From: RGIG3009 sp964470515
Lineage (GTDB): Bacteria; Bacillota; Clostridia; Oscillospirales; Acutalibacteraceae
Assembly: GCA_964470515.1 (NCBI GenBank)
Contig: CAYYDD010000001.1
Location: 12,874 to 76,873 of the forward strand
DNA: 64,000 nucleotides
Reading direction: 5' to 3'
Shown here: piece by piece, positions 49,897 through 57,474 of the stretch
Layout: the number at the start of each line of letters is the position of its first letter
How positions within the stretch are numbered: position 1 is the stretch's first letter
Notes under the pieces: generated by a model
What the model was told of the DNA's origin: nothing
The model's input: only the letters and a program-made list of their open reading frames with translations
The model's database searches: none
Translations under genes and position numbers: made by a program

Positions 49897-49925
49897 TTGC
49901 AATTTCTCGGCAAAGACCGTATAAT
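49897..49925 (+). promoter_or_regulatory. Sigma-A promoter of rluA-luxS, apparently leaderless
   Basis: TTGCAA, 17 bases, TATAAT. The -10 box ends at 49925 and the ATG begins at 49932, six bases later, where transcription would be expected to start. No Shine-Dalgarno sequence lies between them. Confidence 0.75.
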
Positions 49926-49931
49926 GACGGT

Positions 49932-50816
49932 ATGGAAACGTTGACTTTTACAATACCAACCGAATATGACGGCGCTTCTGTGCAGACCTTTCTGCGTCAG
50001 GGCTGCGGTTTTTCGTGGCGGATGGTGGTGCGCCTAAAGCACAACGAGGGCGGTATCACCGTGGACGGAGATCGTCGCCGTAGCATCGACCGTGTCCGTG
50101 CGGGGGAGCGGCTGAGCCTGTGCTTCCCGGAGGATGCCGTGCGCATTGAGGGCGCGGATATCCCGCTGAACGTGGCGTATGAGGACGAGTCGGTGCTGGT
50201 GGTGGACAAGCCGCCGTATTTGGCGGTGCATCCGTCGGCCGGTAAGCCCGAGCCGACTTTGGCGAACGCCGTGGTGGGATATTACCAGCGGCAAGGGCTG
50301 TCGCTGTCGTTCCGCCCCGTCAACCGTTTAGACCGCAACACCAGCGGTCTGCTGCTGGCGGCGAAGAACGCGCATATCGCGTTCGCGCTGACGCACAAGG
50401 CAGAGAAGACTTATTTGGCCATCGTGCTGGGCGAGCTGCGTGGCAGCGGCACGGTCGACCAGCCCATCCGTGTTAAGGAGGGCTGCTGTATCACCCGCGA
50501 GGTGGGTGAGGGCGGTAAGAACAGCGTCACGCACTACGAGGCGCTGGCGAGCGACGGTGAGGTGACGTTGGTGCGGCTACGGCTGGAGACCGGGCGCACG
50601 CACCAGATACGCGTGCATATGGCGTGGCTGGGGTACCCGCTGGCGGGGGATACGATGTACGGCACAGACGAGACGGTGATGCCGCGCCACGCTCTGCATT
50701 GCGCGGAAATGACATTCACGCACCCCATCACGGGGCAGGAGATCCGGCTTGACAGTCCGTTGCCGGAGGATATGGAGGCGTGTCTGCGCGCCCATCATTT
50801 GGAGGTCGTTTTATGA
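49932..50816 (+). CDS. RluA family pseudouridine synthase
   Basis: The 294-residue enzyme has an S4-like N-terminal domain (about 12-70), the catalytic FRPVNRLDRNTSGLLL motif with the essential Asp near residue 135, and ETGRTHQIRVHMAWLGYPLAGD near 220. It isomerises uridines in rRNA or tRNA; the RluC/RluD/YlyB target cannot be told apart by sequence alone. ATG 49932 is the only start that fits the fold: the frame is open further upstream but runs through metG antisense sequence. No Shine-Dalgarno sequence precedes it. It overlaps luxS by four bases. Confidence 0.9.
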   Translation: METLTFTIPTEYDGASVQTFLRQGCGFSWRMVVRLKHNEGGITVDGDRRRSIDRVRAGERLSLCFPEDAVRIEGADIPLNVAYEDESVLVVDKPPYLAVHPSAGKPEPTLANAVVGYYQRQGLSLSFRPVNRLDRNTSGLLLAAKNAHIAFALTHKAEKTYLAIVLGELRGSGTVDQPIRVKEGCCITREVGEGGKNSVTHYEALASDGEVTLVRLRLETGRTHQIRVHMAWLGYPLAGDTMYGTDETVMPRHALHCAEMTFTHPITGQEIRLDSPLPEDMEACLRAHHLEVVL

Positions 50817-51271
50817 AAACCATTCAGAGCTTTTGCATCAATCACGATACCCTGACACCGGGGCTGTATATCTCCCGCGTGGACGGGGACGTCATCACCT
50901 ACGATCTGCGCTTCGTGCATCCCAATACGCCACCGTTTCTGGAGGTGGCGGCGATGCACACCATCGAGCATCTGTTTGCCACCTACGTGCGCAACAGTGC
51001 GTTTGAGGACAGCATCATCTACTTCGGACCGATGGGCTGCCGTACGGGCTTTTATTTTCTGACCCGCAGAATGAGCGAGGAGCAGGTGATTGCGCTGACA
51101 CTGGAAACGCTGGCGTTTATCGCGGCGTATGAGGGCGATGTTCCGGGGGCTACCAAGCGCGAGTGCGGGAACTATCGGGAACACGACCTGGCCGGTGCGC
51201 GCGCGTATGCCGCGGCGCAGGCGGCGGTGCTGGCGGATTGGACATCGGAACGCCTGAAATATCCCGATTGA
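50813..51271 (+). CDS. luxS: S-ribosylhomocysteine lyase (LuxS)
   Basis: LuxS splits S-ribosylhomocysteine into homocysteine and the AI-2 precursor DPD. The 152-residue protein has the zinc site HTIEHLFATYVRN, the catalytic cysteine in GPMGCRTGFYFL and the third ligand in KRECGNYREHDL. GGAGG is six bases before the ATG, inside the rluA end, and the ATGA overlap couples it to rluA. No pfs/mtnN gene is nearby, so substrate supply comes from elsewhere. Confidence 0.96.
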   Translation: MKTIQSFCINHDTLTPGLYISRVDGDVITYDLRFVHPNTPPFLEVAAMHTIEHLFATYVRNSAFEDSIIYFGPMGCRTGFYFLTRRMSEEQVIALTLETLAFIAAYEGDVPGATKRECGNYREHDLAGARAYAAAQAAVLADWTSERLKYPD

Positions 51272-51290
51272 TACGACAATATACAGCAGA

Positions 51291-51359
51291 AAAGCAAGTC
51301 GAAACTGGTGAAAAGGTGGGAATTTAACCATCATTTCCCTGTCTGACTTGCTTTTTTTG
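51291..51359 (+). terminator. Terminator after luxS, overlapping the next promoter
   Basis: AAAGCAAGTC (51291-51300) pairs with GACTTGCTTT (51345-51354) around an inner GGGAA / TTCCC helix, followed by TTTTG. The -35 box of the next gene lies inside the distal arm. Confidence 0.75.
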
Positions 51360-51376
51360 ACGAAATCCGCTATACT
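51348..51376 (+). promoter_or_regulatory. Sigma-A promoter of the M23 peptidase gene
   Basis: TTGCTT, 17 bases, TATACT. The -35 box is part of the luxS terminator stem. Confidence 0.6.
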
Positions 51377-51408
51377 AAATAGAAGTTAAGCGAAAGGAGT
51401 GGTGTCGG

Positions 51409-52962
51409 ATGAAGCGACGCGACAAGCAAAGCCGCCCCGTAAAGCAGCCGACACCTGATCGGCCGCGCGAGATGAAAGCGGCGTGGGTCGATTTTTTCGA
51501 GGAGACCTACCGTGTCTGCTATCTGGTGGGTACGCGGTCGATCCGCTGCTGGCGGTCGATCGTGCGTTTTACCAGCGTGATGTGGCGGCCGATCGCACGG
51601 GCACTGTACTGCGTGCTGGATTGGCTGATCCTGCGGCATTGCCGCCGTCTGGCGGTCGAATGGCGTTCGCTACGCGAGGATTTTACCCGCGCGGGTGAGC
51701 GTGTCCACGGCAAGCAGCCGGGTCTTTTGAGGCAACTGCTGACGTTGCCGCTGCTGGCCGTGCGTCGGCATCGGGCGATGTTCCGCACAGCGTTCAACTT
51801 AGCCGCACCGTTGCTGGCGTTGGTGGTGCTGTGGAGCACCTTTTCCTATTGGCAACAGGCGGAGTTCGCTCTGGCGCTGGAATACGGCGGAGAACAACTT
51901 GGCTACATTGCCGATGAAAATACCTATATGAACGCCGCCGCAATGGTGGAGGGGCTGGTGGTCGATGAAAACGACGCGTTCGAGGTGGAACATGCCCCGA
52001 AGCTGACCTTGACGGTGGCAAAGCAGAGCGACGTACTGGATGAACAAGCCGTCCGCGATGCCATTCTGGAGCAGGTGAGCGATTCCGTGGTGCAAACGAC
52101 GGGACTGTATGTGGACGGTGTGTTCCGCGGTGCGCTTGACCGTGATACTCTGGAAGGCCTGATGGATGCCATTCTGGCGAAAAACCAAGACCCCACGGCG
52201 GATCACGTGGATTTCTTCCCGCAAGTGGATCTGACCGACGGATTGTATCCGGTGTCGGCTGTGCGTACGCAGGATTATATGCAGGTCTATTTGGAAACTC
52301 TGCCTATACAGAGCGTGCGGTATGAGACAAAGACTCAAACGCTGGCGTATACCACGGTGGTGGAGCAGACCACCTCGCAGCCGTTGGGATATGAGACCAT
52401 CAAGACCCGCGGCAAAAACGGCAAGCATAAGGTGACCGAGGAGATCATTACCGTGAACGGGAAGGAGCAGTACCGCTCGGTGGTATCCACGGAGGTCATC
52501 AAGGCTCCCGTCAATCAGGTCATCGTAGTGGGTGCACAGAAGTATTCCGAGAATGCGACTGCGGGCGACGGTATTGCGACCGGTAGCTTTATCTGGCCGT
52601 TGCCGTATACCAAGGTCATCTCGTCGCCGTTTGCGTCTCGCTGGGGCTCGTTCCACGGTGCCATTGACATTTCCAACGGCAGCACCAACGGTAAGCCGAT
52701 CATCGCGTCGGACGGCGGCACCGTCATTGAGGCGGAATATCACAGCAGCTACGGCTATTACGTGCTGATCGACCACGGAAACGGGTATAAGACGCGTTAC
52801 GCGCATTGCAGTAAGCTGATGGTGGAGGCCGGTCAAAAGGTCGCGCAGGGCGAATATATCGCGAACGTGGGCAACACCGGCTATTCATTCGGCGCACACC
52901 TGCATTTTGAGATCATCAAAAACGGCCAGCTCGTTGATCCGCTGAATTATGTAGAGCGATAA
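51409..52962 (+). CDS. Membrane-anchored M23 metallopeptidase with G5 domain
   Basis: The 517-residue protein begins with about 120 basic, Arg/Trp-rich residues that are probably cytoplasmic. One membrane helix (about 124-146) follows, then an alpha/beta region, a G5 domain (about 300-380, with VRYETKTQTLAYTTVVEQTT) and a C-terminal M23 domain with HGAIDISNG, the YAHCSKL histidine and HLHFEI. The M23 zinc ligands look complete, so it should be an active peptidoglycan endopeptidase. The closest general types are SpoIIQ-like or DipM-like wall enzymes. The long basic N-terminus is unusual. GAAAGGAGTGG precedes the ATG. Confidence 0.87.
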   Translation: MKRRDKQSRPVKQPTPDRPREMKAAWVDFFEETYRVCYLVGTRSIRCWRSIVRFTSVMWRPIARALYCVLDWLILRHCRRLAVEWRSLREDFTRAGERVHGKQPGLLRQLLTLPLLAVRRHRAMFRTAFNLAAPLLALVVLWSTFSYWQQAEFALALEYGGEQLGYIADENTYMNAAAMVEGLVVDENDAFEVEHAPKLTLTVAKQSDVLDEQAVRDAILEQVSDSVVQTTGLYVDGVFRGALDRDTLEGLMDAILAKNQDPTADHVDFFPQVDLTDGLYPVSAVRTQDYMQVYLETLPIQSVRYETKTQTLAYTTVVEQTTSQPLGYETIKTRGKNGKHKVTEEIITVNGKEQYRSVVSTEVIKAPVNQVIVVGAQKYSENATAGDGIATGSFIWPLPYTKVISSPFASRWGSFHGAIDISNGSTNGKPIIASDGGTVIEAEYHSSYGYYVLIDHGNGYKTRYAHCSKLMVEAGQKVAQGEYIANVGNTGYSFGAHLHFEIIKNGQLVDPLNYVER

Positions 52963-52992
52963 GAAAAGCGGCGTACCGATACCCTGAAAAAC

Positions 52993-53030
52993 AAAAAAGG
53001 TGCGATGCCATCGGGCACCGCACCTTTTTT
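52993..53030. terminator. Bidirectional terminator
   Basis: A 12-bp perfect stem AAAAAAGGTGCG / CGCACCTTTTTT lies between the converging M23 and Na/Pi genes and can serve both. Confidence 0.9.
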
Positions 53031-53039
53031 ACATATTAT

Positions 53040-54725
53040 TTATGCATCCACTTTTTGAGAGCCGATAGGATTTATAATACTGAAACCAATGTTCACGAGG
53101 TGGTCTGCAACGCGTTCCAGTCCCAATATGAGGGATGAATAATACGGGCTTACGTCTGCACTGCAGTTGCCTTCGGCGAGCCGTGCAAAATGACTGGCAA
53201 TCAGCTCTTTCTTCATACTATCAACGCCTTCCTCTAAAGCGGTCAGCCCGGACAGCTCATCCTTGTTCAGCGTCTCAAATACATCCTTGGAAATGGCGAA
53301 CATCTGCATGATCCGCTCACGCATAGAGGCAATGCCGCCGCGTGCGTTATCGGAAAATGAGATCTTTTTATCACGCATTTCAACGCCGATCTCGTGGAAG
53401 TTCTCCGCGTGGTCGCCGATACGCTCTAAGTCGTTCAAGACGTGGAAATACGCACCGATCACCTTTTCATCGCTCTCTTCCACGTCCACCGACAGCCTGA
53501 TAAGGAATTGAGTCAACGCGCTGTTGGTGAAGTCGATGATCTCTTCATTTCTTTGGATCTGCTCGCTATGCTCTGTCGCTCCGGTATCAATAGAGACAAA
53601 TGCGAGACGGGTATTTTCTTCCACCAAGCCGAGCATATAGTCGATCTCTTTCTTTACCTGCATAAGGGCAACGGGAGTCATAGTCAACAATCTGTCGTCA
53701 ACGTATTTAAGAGTCGGGGCATCCTTCTCTTCCTTCTTGTCCTTGATGACCGTGCAGGAATACTTCACCAGATGCTTTACAAACGGGAGCAGCAGGCCGG
53801 TAGTGGTCACGTTAAAGATAACGTGGAAAAGAGAAACTCTCATCTGCAGGGACGTCGGATCGTCTCCGGGGAATACTGAAACCAGGAGATCCACCACCGG
53901 CTCTCTGAACAGCCAGATGATCGCGGTAAACATGATCGTTCCGATGGTATTAAACGTAAAGTGGATAAGAGCTACCCGCTTGGAGTTGGCGTTCGCTCCC
54001 ACAGAAGCGAGCAGTGCCGTGACACAGGTGCCGATATTGGCGCCGAGGATGATAAATAACGCAAGATCAAGCGGCAGCACACCCGCACCGACCATGGTGA
54101 TAACGACACCGGTAGAAGCAGAGGAGCTCTGGATGAGTGCCGTGAAGATCACACCGACCAGGATCAGAAGAAGCGGGAAATCAATTTTCTTGAAGATTTC
54201 CGTGAACATATTTTCAACGAGAGGATTTCCAAACGCCTGCTCGCTGCTCATAACCTCAAGTCCGACGAAAATCAGTCCCAGACCGCAACAAAGGTTACCG
54301 GCGATCTTTACCTTCTCCTTCTGGATAAAGCCCATCATAACGCCCGCAAAGGCGAGAAGATACATCGCCATATTGAAATAGTCGTTCTTCAGAGCGACCA
54401 GAACACCGGTGATCGTTGTACCGATATTGGCACCCATAATAATAGGTGTCGCTTGCATCAGCGTCATAACGCCCGCGTTTACCAAGCCGATAACCATAAC
54501 CGATGTGGCAGACGAGCTTTGAATGATGGCCGTTACGCCGGCACCGATACCCACGCCGGAAAAGCGGTTATTACTGATCCTCTCAAGCAGCCGCTTCATT
54601 CCCATGCCCGCGCTCTTTTCCAAAGCATCGCCCATGAAATTCATACCGACGATAAAGACGCCGACACCCGCGAGCAACCAAATCAGGCTCTGGATCAATT
54701 GCATAATCTCTTCTGGTGATAACAT
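53040..54725 (-). CDS. Na/Pi cotransporter family protein with PhoU domain
   Basis: The 561-residue protein has two Na/Pi-cotransporter repeats with the duplicated QSSSATSVM and QSSSASTGV signatures, eight or more membrane helices, and a cytoplasmic PhoU-like helical domain (about 350-550). Family members import phosphate with Na+, though some may export it. MLSPEE is chosen as the start because AAAGGAG stands eight bases upstream. The promoter lies about 180 bases upstream, giving a leader of about 170 nt. Confidence 0.9.
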   Translation of the reverse strand: MLSPEEIMQLIQSLIWLLAGVGVFIVGMNFMGDALEKSAGMGMKRLLERISNNRFSGVGIGAGVTAIIQSSSATSVMVIGLVNAGVMTLMQATPIIMGANIGTTITGVLVALKNDYFNMAMYLLAFAGVMMGFIQKEKVKIAGNLCCGLGLIFVGLEVMSSEQAFGNPLVENMFTEIFKKIDFPLLLILVGVIFTALIQSSSASTGVVITMVGAGVLPLDLALFIILGANIGTCVTALLASVGANANSKRVALIHFTFNTIGTIMFTAIIWLFREPVVDLLVSVFPGDDPTSLQMRVSLFHVIFNVTTTGLLLPFVKHLVKYSCTVIKDKKEEKDAPTLKYVDDRLLTMTPVALMQVKKEIDYMLGLVEENTRLAFVSIDTGATEHSEQIQRNEEIIDFTNSALTQFLIRLSVDVEESDEKVIGAYFHVLNDLERIGDHAENFHEIGVEMRDKKISFSDNARGGIASMRERIMQMFAISKDVFETLNKDELSGLTALEEGVDSMKKELIASHFARLAEGNCSADVSPYYSSLILGLERVADHLVNIGFSIINPIGSQKVDA

Positions 54726-54904
54726 AAAATTCTCCTTTCTATAGACGTTACGATCAGACTCCACCTGTTAAAAGCAGAATGTTGAAAACATCAAATTCTC
54801 CCATTAAATCACCCTATTCTTTCTTTGTGCTGTTGTTTATGGCGGTTGTATAATAAAGGCATCTAGTGCGCCGAGCTGTTATGTCTTTCAAACTTCCCCA
54901 TTTT
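54726..54904 (-). other. Long AT-rich leader of the Na/Pi gene
   Basis: Between the predicted start point (near 54898) and the gene lie about 170 bases with no ORF or strong hairpin that I can see. A second weak -10-like TATTAT/TATAC region occurs near 54848-54856. No known riboswitch was recognised. Confidence 0.3.
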
Positions 54905-54933
54905 ATTGTAATATCCGACACGAAAAAAGTCAA
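54905..54933 (-). promoter_or_regulatory. Sigma-A promoter upstream of the Na/Pi gene
   Basis: On the minus strand TTGACT (54933-54928), 17 bases, TACAAT (54910-54905). It begins soon after the AGCS terminator. Confidence 0.65.
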
Positions 54934-54953
54934 GCCCCCGTGTGGAAATTTCA

Positions 54954-54993
54954 GACAGAAAAAACCTCGCGGTACGTGAGCATACCGCGAGGT
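54954..54993 (-). terminator. Terminator after the AGCS symporter gene
   Basis: On the minus strand an 11-bp perfect stem ACCTCGCGGTA / TACCGCGAGGT with an 8-nt loop is followed by TTTTTTCTG. Confidence 0.9.
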
Positions 54994-55010
54994 CATAGGT
55001 CTTATTTACG

Positions 55011-56405
55011 TTACTTTTTCTCGGCCTTTTCGCGCTTGCGAAGCGCGGTATAGTCGTTCAGTGAACGGATCGCCGACCCGGACATCGGAAGAAGCACGAT
55101 GAGGTTGAACACCGTCATCAGTGCGATACCGATATCGCCGAGATCCCATACAAAGGTGTAGGCGGCCAGACCGCCGATAAACAGCATCACCAGTGCGACG
55201 ACCTTATAGATGGTCTGCCAACGCCAGTTGTCACCGAACAGATAGGCGACGTTTGAGCGCGCATAGTACAGAATACCGAGGAAGGTGGAGAAGCAGAACA
55301 GCCACAGCGTGATGGCGGTGAATACCACACCGGCATAGCCGAAGTGGTGCTGCATTGCCGTTTGCAGCAGGGTCATACCCTCAAGGCCCGTGAGAGCATT
55401 CTCCGGGGCCAGCAGCAGGATCATCGCGGTGCAGGTGCAGATGAGCACGGTGTCGATGAGCACGCCGAATGCTTGGAACAGACCAGCCTTGGCGGGATGA
55501 CTGACATCGGCGGCTGCTGCGGCACAGGGAGCCGAGCCGGAGCCTGCCTCGTTGGAGAACAGACCGCGCTTGACGCCGTTCATCAAGGCGGCACCGAAGC
55601 CGCCGGCTACGACCTGACGAAGACCGAAGGCCTCTTCAAAAATACGCCGGAATACCGAGGGGAGCAAATCAAAGTTGGTGAAGATAACGTACAGCGTCAG
55701 TAGGAAGTACAGCCCCGCCATAACGGGGACAATGATATCCAGTATCTTTACCGTGGTATTCTTACGCAGCACGATGACTGCGGCCAGTGTGACCAGCACG
55801 ACGGTGGATACCAGTGGAGGGATATGGAACGCGTTTTCAAATGCCGACGACACGGAATTGCTGATGACCTGACTGACACCGCACCAGCACAGCAGTCCCG
55901 ACAGTGCGAACAAAATACCGAACACGCTACGCTTTTTGCCGACGGGGAAGAATTGGCGCATATACAGTGCCGGGCCGCCGCGATAGCCGCCGTACAGAGG
56001 GTCGGACTCCTTGTGCAGCTGCGCCAGTGTCGCCTCGACGAACGCCGTCGAAGCACCGAGCAGTGCGGTGATCCACATCCAGAACACGGCACCCGCACCG
56101 CCCGCCGATACTGCGGCGACCACGCCGATGAGGTTACCCATCCCCACGCGGGTGGCGGTGGATACGACGAGCGCCTGCACACCGGACAGCGCCCCCTTTT
56201 TGTTGCTTTCGTTTTTCTCCACCGAAATGCGAAGCATTTCCGGGAACAGACGGATGGGCAGCACCTTGGTGCGGATGGTAAAATAGATACCGGCCGGGAT
56301 AAGAAGTAGCACCAGCAGTGGGATGCCGATGGACGATCCGCCCGGCAGTGGGATCACAAACAGATCGCCCCAGAAAAACTGATAAATGAAAGAAATGATC
56401 TCCAC
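55011..56405 (-). CDS. Alanine/glycine:cation symporter (AGCS family)
   Basis: This 464-residue carrier has about 11 membrane helices. It carries the AGCS signature region GMGNLIGVVAAVSAGGAGAVFW near residue 70 and NEAGSGSAPCAAAAADVSHP near 280. It imports alanine or glycine with Na+ or H+. GTG is the likely start codon (frame EIISFIYQFFWGD), with AAGGGG upstream. It is divergent from a LysR gene, which may regulate it. Confidence 0.92.
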   Translation of the reverse strand: MEIISFIYQFFWGDLFVIPLPGGSSIGIPLLVLLLIPAGIYFTIRTKVLPIRLFPEMLRISVEKNESNKKGALSGVQALVVSTATRVGMGNLIGVVAAVSAGGAGAVFWMWITALLGASTAFVEATLAQLHKESDPLYGGYRGGPALYMRQFFPVGKKRSVFGILFALSGLLCWCGVSQVISNSVSSAFENAFHIPPLVSTVVLVTLAAVIVLRKNTTVKILDIIVPVMAGLYFLLTLYVIFTNFDLLPSVFRRIFEEAFGLRQVVAGGFGAALMNGVKRGLFSNEAGSGSAPCAAAAADVSHPAKAGLFQAFGVLIDTVLICTCTAMILLLAPENALTGLEGMTLLQTAMQHHFGYAGVVFTAITLWLFCFSTFLGILYYARSNVAYLFGDNWRWQTIYKVVALVMLFIGGLAAYTFVWDLGDIGIALMTVFNLIVLLPMSGSAIRSLNDYTALRKREKAEKK

Positions 56406-56435
56406 AAAAACGACCCCTTGACTTTATTTGTTTCT

Positions 56436-56464
56436 ACTATATAATGGAAATAAACATATGTCAA
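56436..56464 (-). promoter_or_regulatory. Sigma-A promoter of the AGCS gene
   Basis: On the minus strand TTGACA (56464-56459), 17 bases, TATAGT (56441-56436), in the 110-bp divergent gap shared with the LysR gene. Confidence 0.78.
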
Positions 56465-56515
56465 ACTGATAATATTGATGATTCGGATAAAATTTCTTAA
56501 TGGTGGTGGGAGGAT

Positions 56516-57403
56516 ATGGATCTGCGCAGCTTGAATACGTTTATACAGACGGCTGAGCTCGGCAGCTTTACCAAAGCTGCGGAGAAACTGGGGTTTTCGC
56601 AACCGACGGTGTCGTTTCAGATCAAGCAGATGGAGCGGGAACTAGGGGTGCAGCTGTTTGACCGCATCGGCCATACCGTCAGCTTGACTGTGGCCGGGAG
56701 AGAGGCACTGGCCTATGCGCAGCAGATATGTCGCTTGACGCATGAAATGTCGGCGGGTGAGAGTGCTGAGCGGGAGCCGGAGGGTGTGATCCGACTGGCT
56801 ATGGCGGACTCACTGTGTGCACCGCTTATCATTCGGCGGTTTGCGGAGTTCAGGCGGCAGTATCCACACATTGAGCTTCACATCACCACCGCCGGTACCG
56901 ATGAGATGTTCCGCCTGCTGGATCACAACGAGGTGGATCTGGTGTGCACGCTGGATAATCATATTTACAATACGACCTACGTGATCGCCGCAGAGGAGAA
57001 GATGGGGGTGCATTTCGTTTGCTCTGCCCGCGATCCGTTGGCGGCGAAGAACGGGTTGACGGTCGGGGAGCTGTTATCACAGCCGTTTTTGCTGACCGAA
57101 AAGGGAATGAGCTACCGACGGCTGCTGGATGAACAGTTGGCGCGGGCTTCGCGTGAGATACGGCCGGTACTGGAGATCGGCAGTGCCGATCTCATTTGCG
57201 AGCTGGTGCAGGAGGGGGCTGGGGTGTCCTTCCTGCCGGATTACGTGACGGAGGCCGCCGTTGCCGACGGAACGCTGACGCGCCTGTCGGTGGTGGGTGT
57301 GGAGGTGGAGCTGTGGAAGCAGTTGCTGTACCACCGCGATAAATGGCTGTCACCGGCGATGCACACAGTGATACGGTATCTGTCGCAGCTCGTATTGAAA
57401 TGA
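56516..57403 (+). CDS. LysR-type transcriptional regulator
   Basis: The 295-residue protein has the LysR winged helix (1-60, MDLRSLNTFIQTAELGSFTK, AAEKLGFSQPTVSFQIKQME) and a periplasmic-binding-like effector domain. GGTGGGAGG precedes the ATG. Its divergent position next to the alanine/glycine symporter suggests regulation of that gene with an amino-acid-related co-inducer, which is inference. Confidence 0.93.
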   Translation: MDLRSLNTFIQTAELGSFTKAAEKLGFSQPTVSFQIKQMERELGVQLFDRIGHTVSLTVAGREALAYAQQICRLTHEMSAGESAEREPEGVIRLAMADSLCAPLIIRRFAEFRRQYPHIELHITTAGTDEMFRLLDHNEVDLVCTLDNHIYNTTYVIAAEEKMGVHFVCSARDPLAAKNGLTVGELLSQPFLLTEKGMSYRRLLDEQLARASREIRPVLEIGSADLICELVQEGAGVSFLPDYVTEAAVADGTLTRLSVVGVEVELWKQLLYHRDKWLSPAMHTVIRYLSQLVLK

Positions 57404-57474
57404 CAAAGAAATGACAATTTTTTAGTTTTTTATAAGGTTTCCGTCTTATACTAACCCATAGAGGTGATGTGGTT

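Noticed and set aside
49818..49931. T-box or SAM riboswitch upstream of metG
   Set aside because: The divergent gap is only 114 bases and lacks T-box or S-box motifs.
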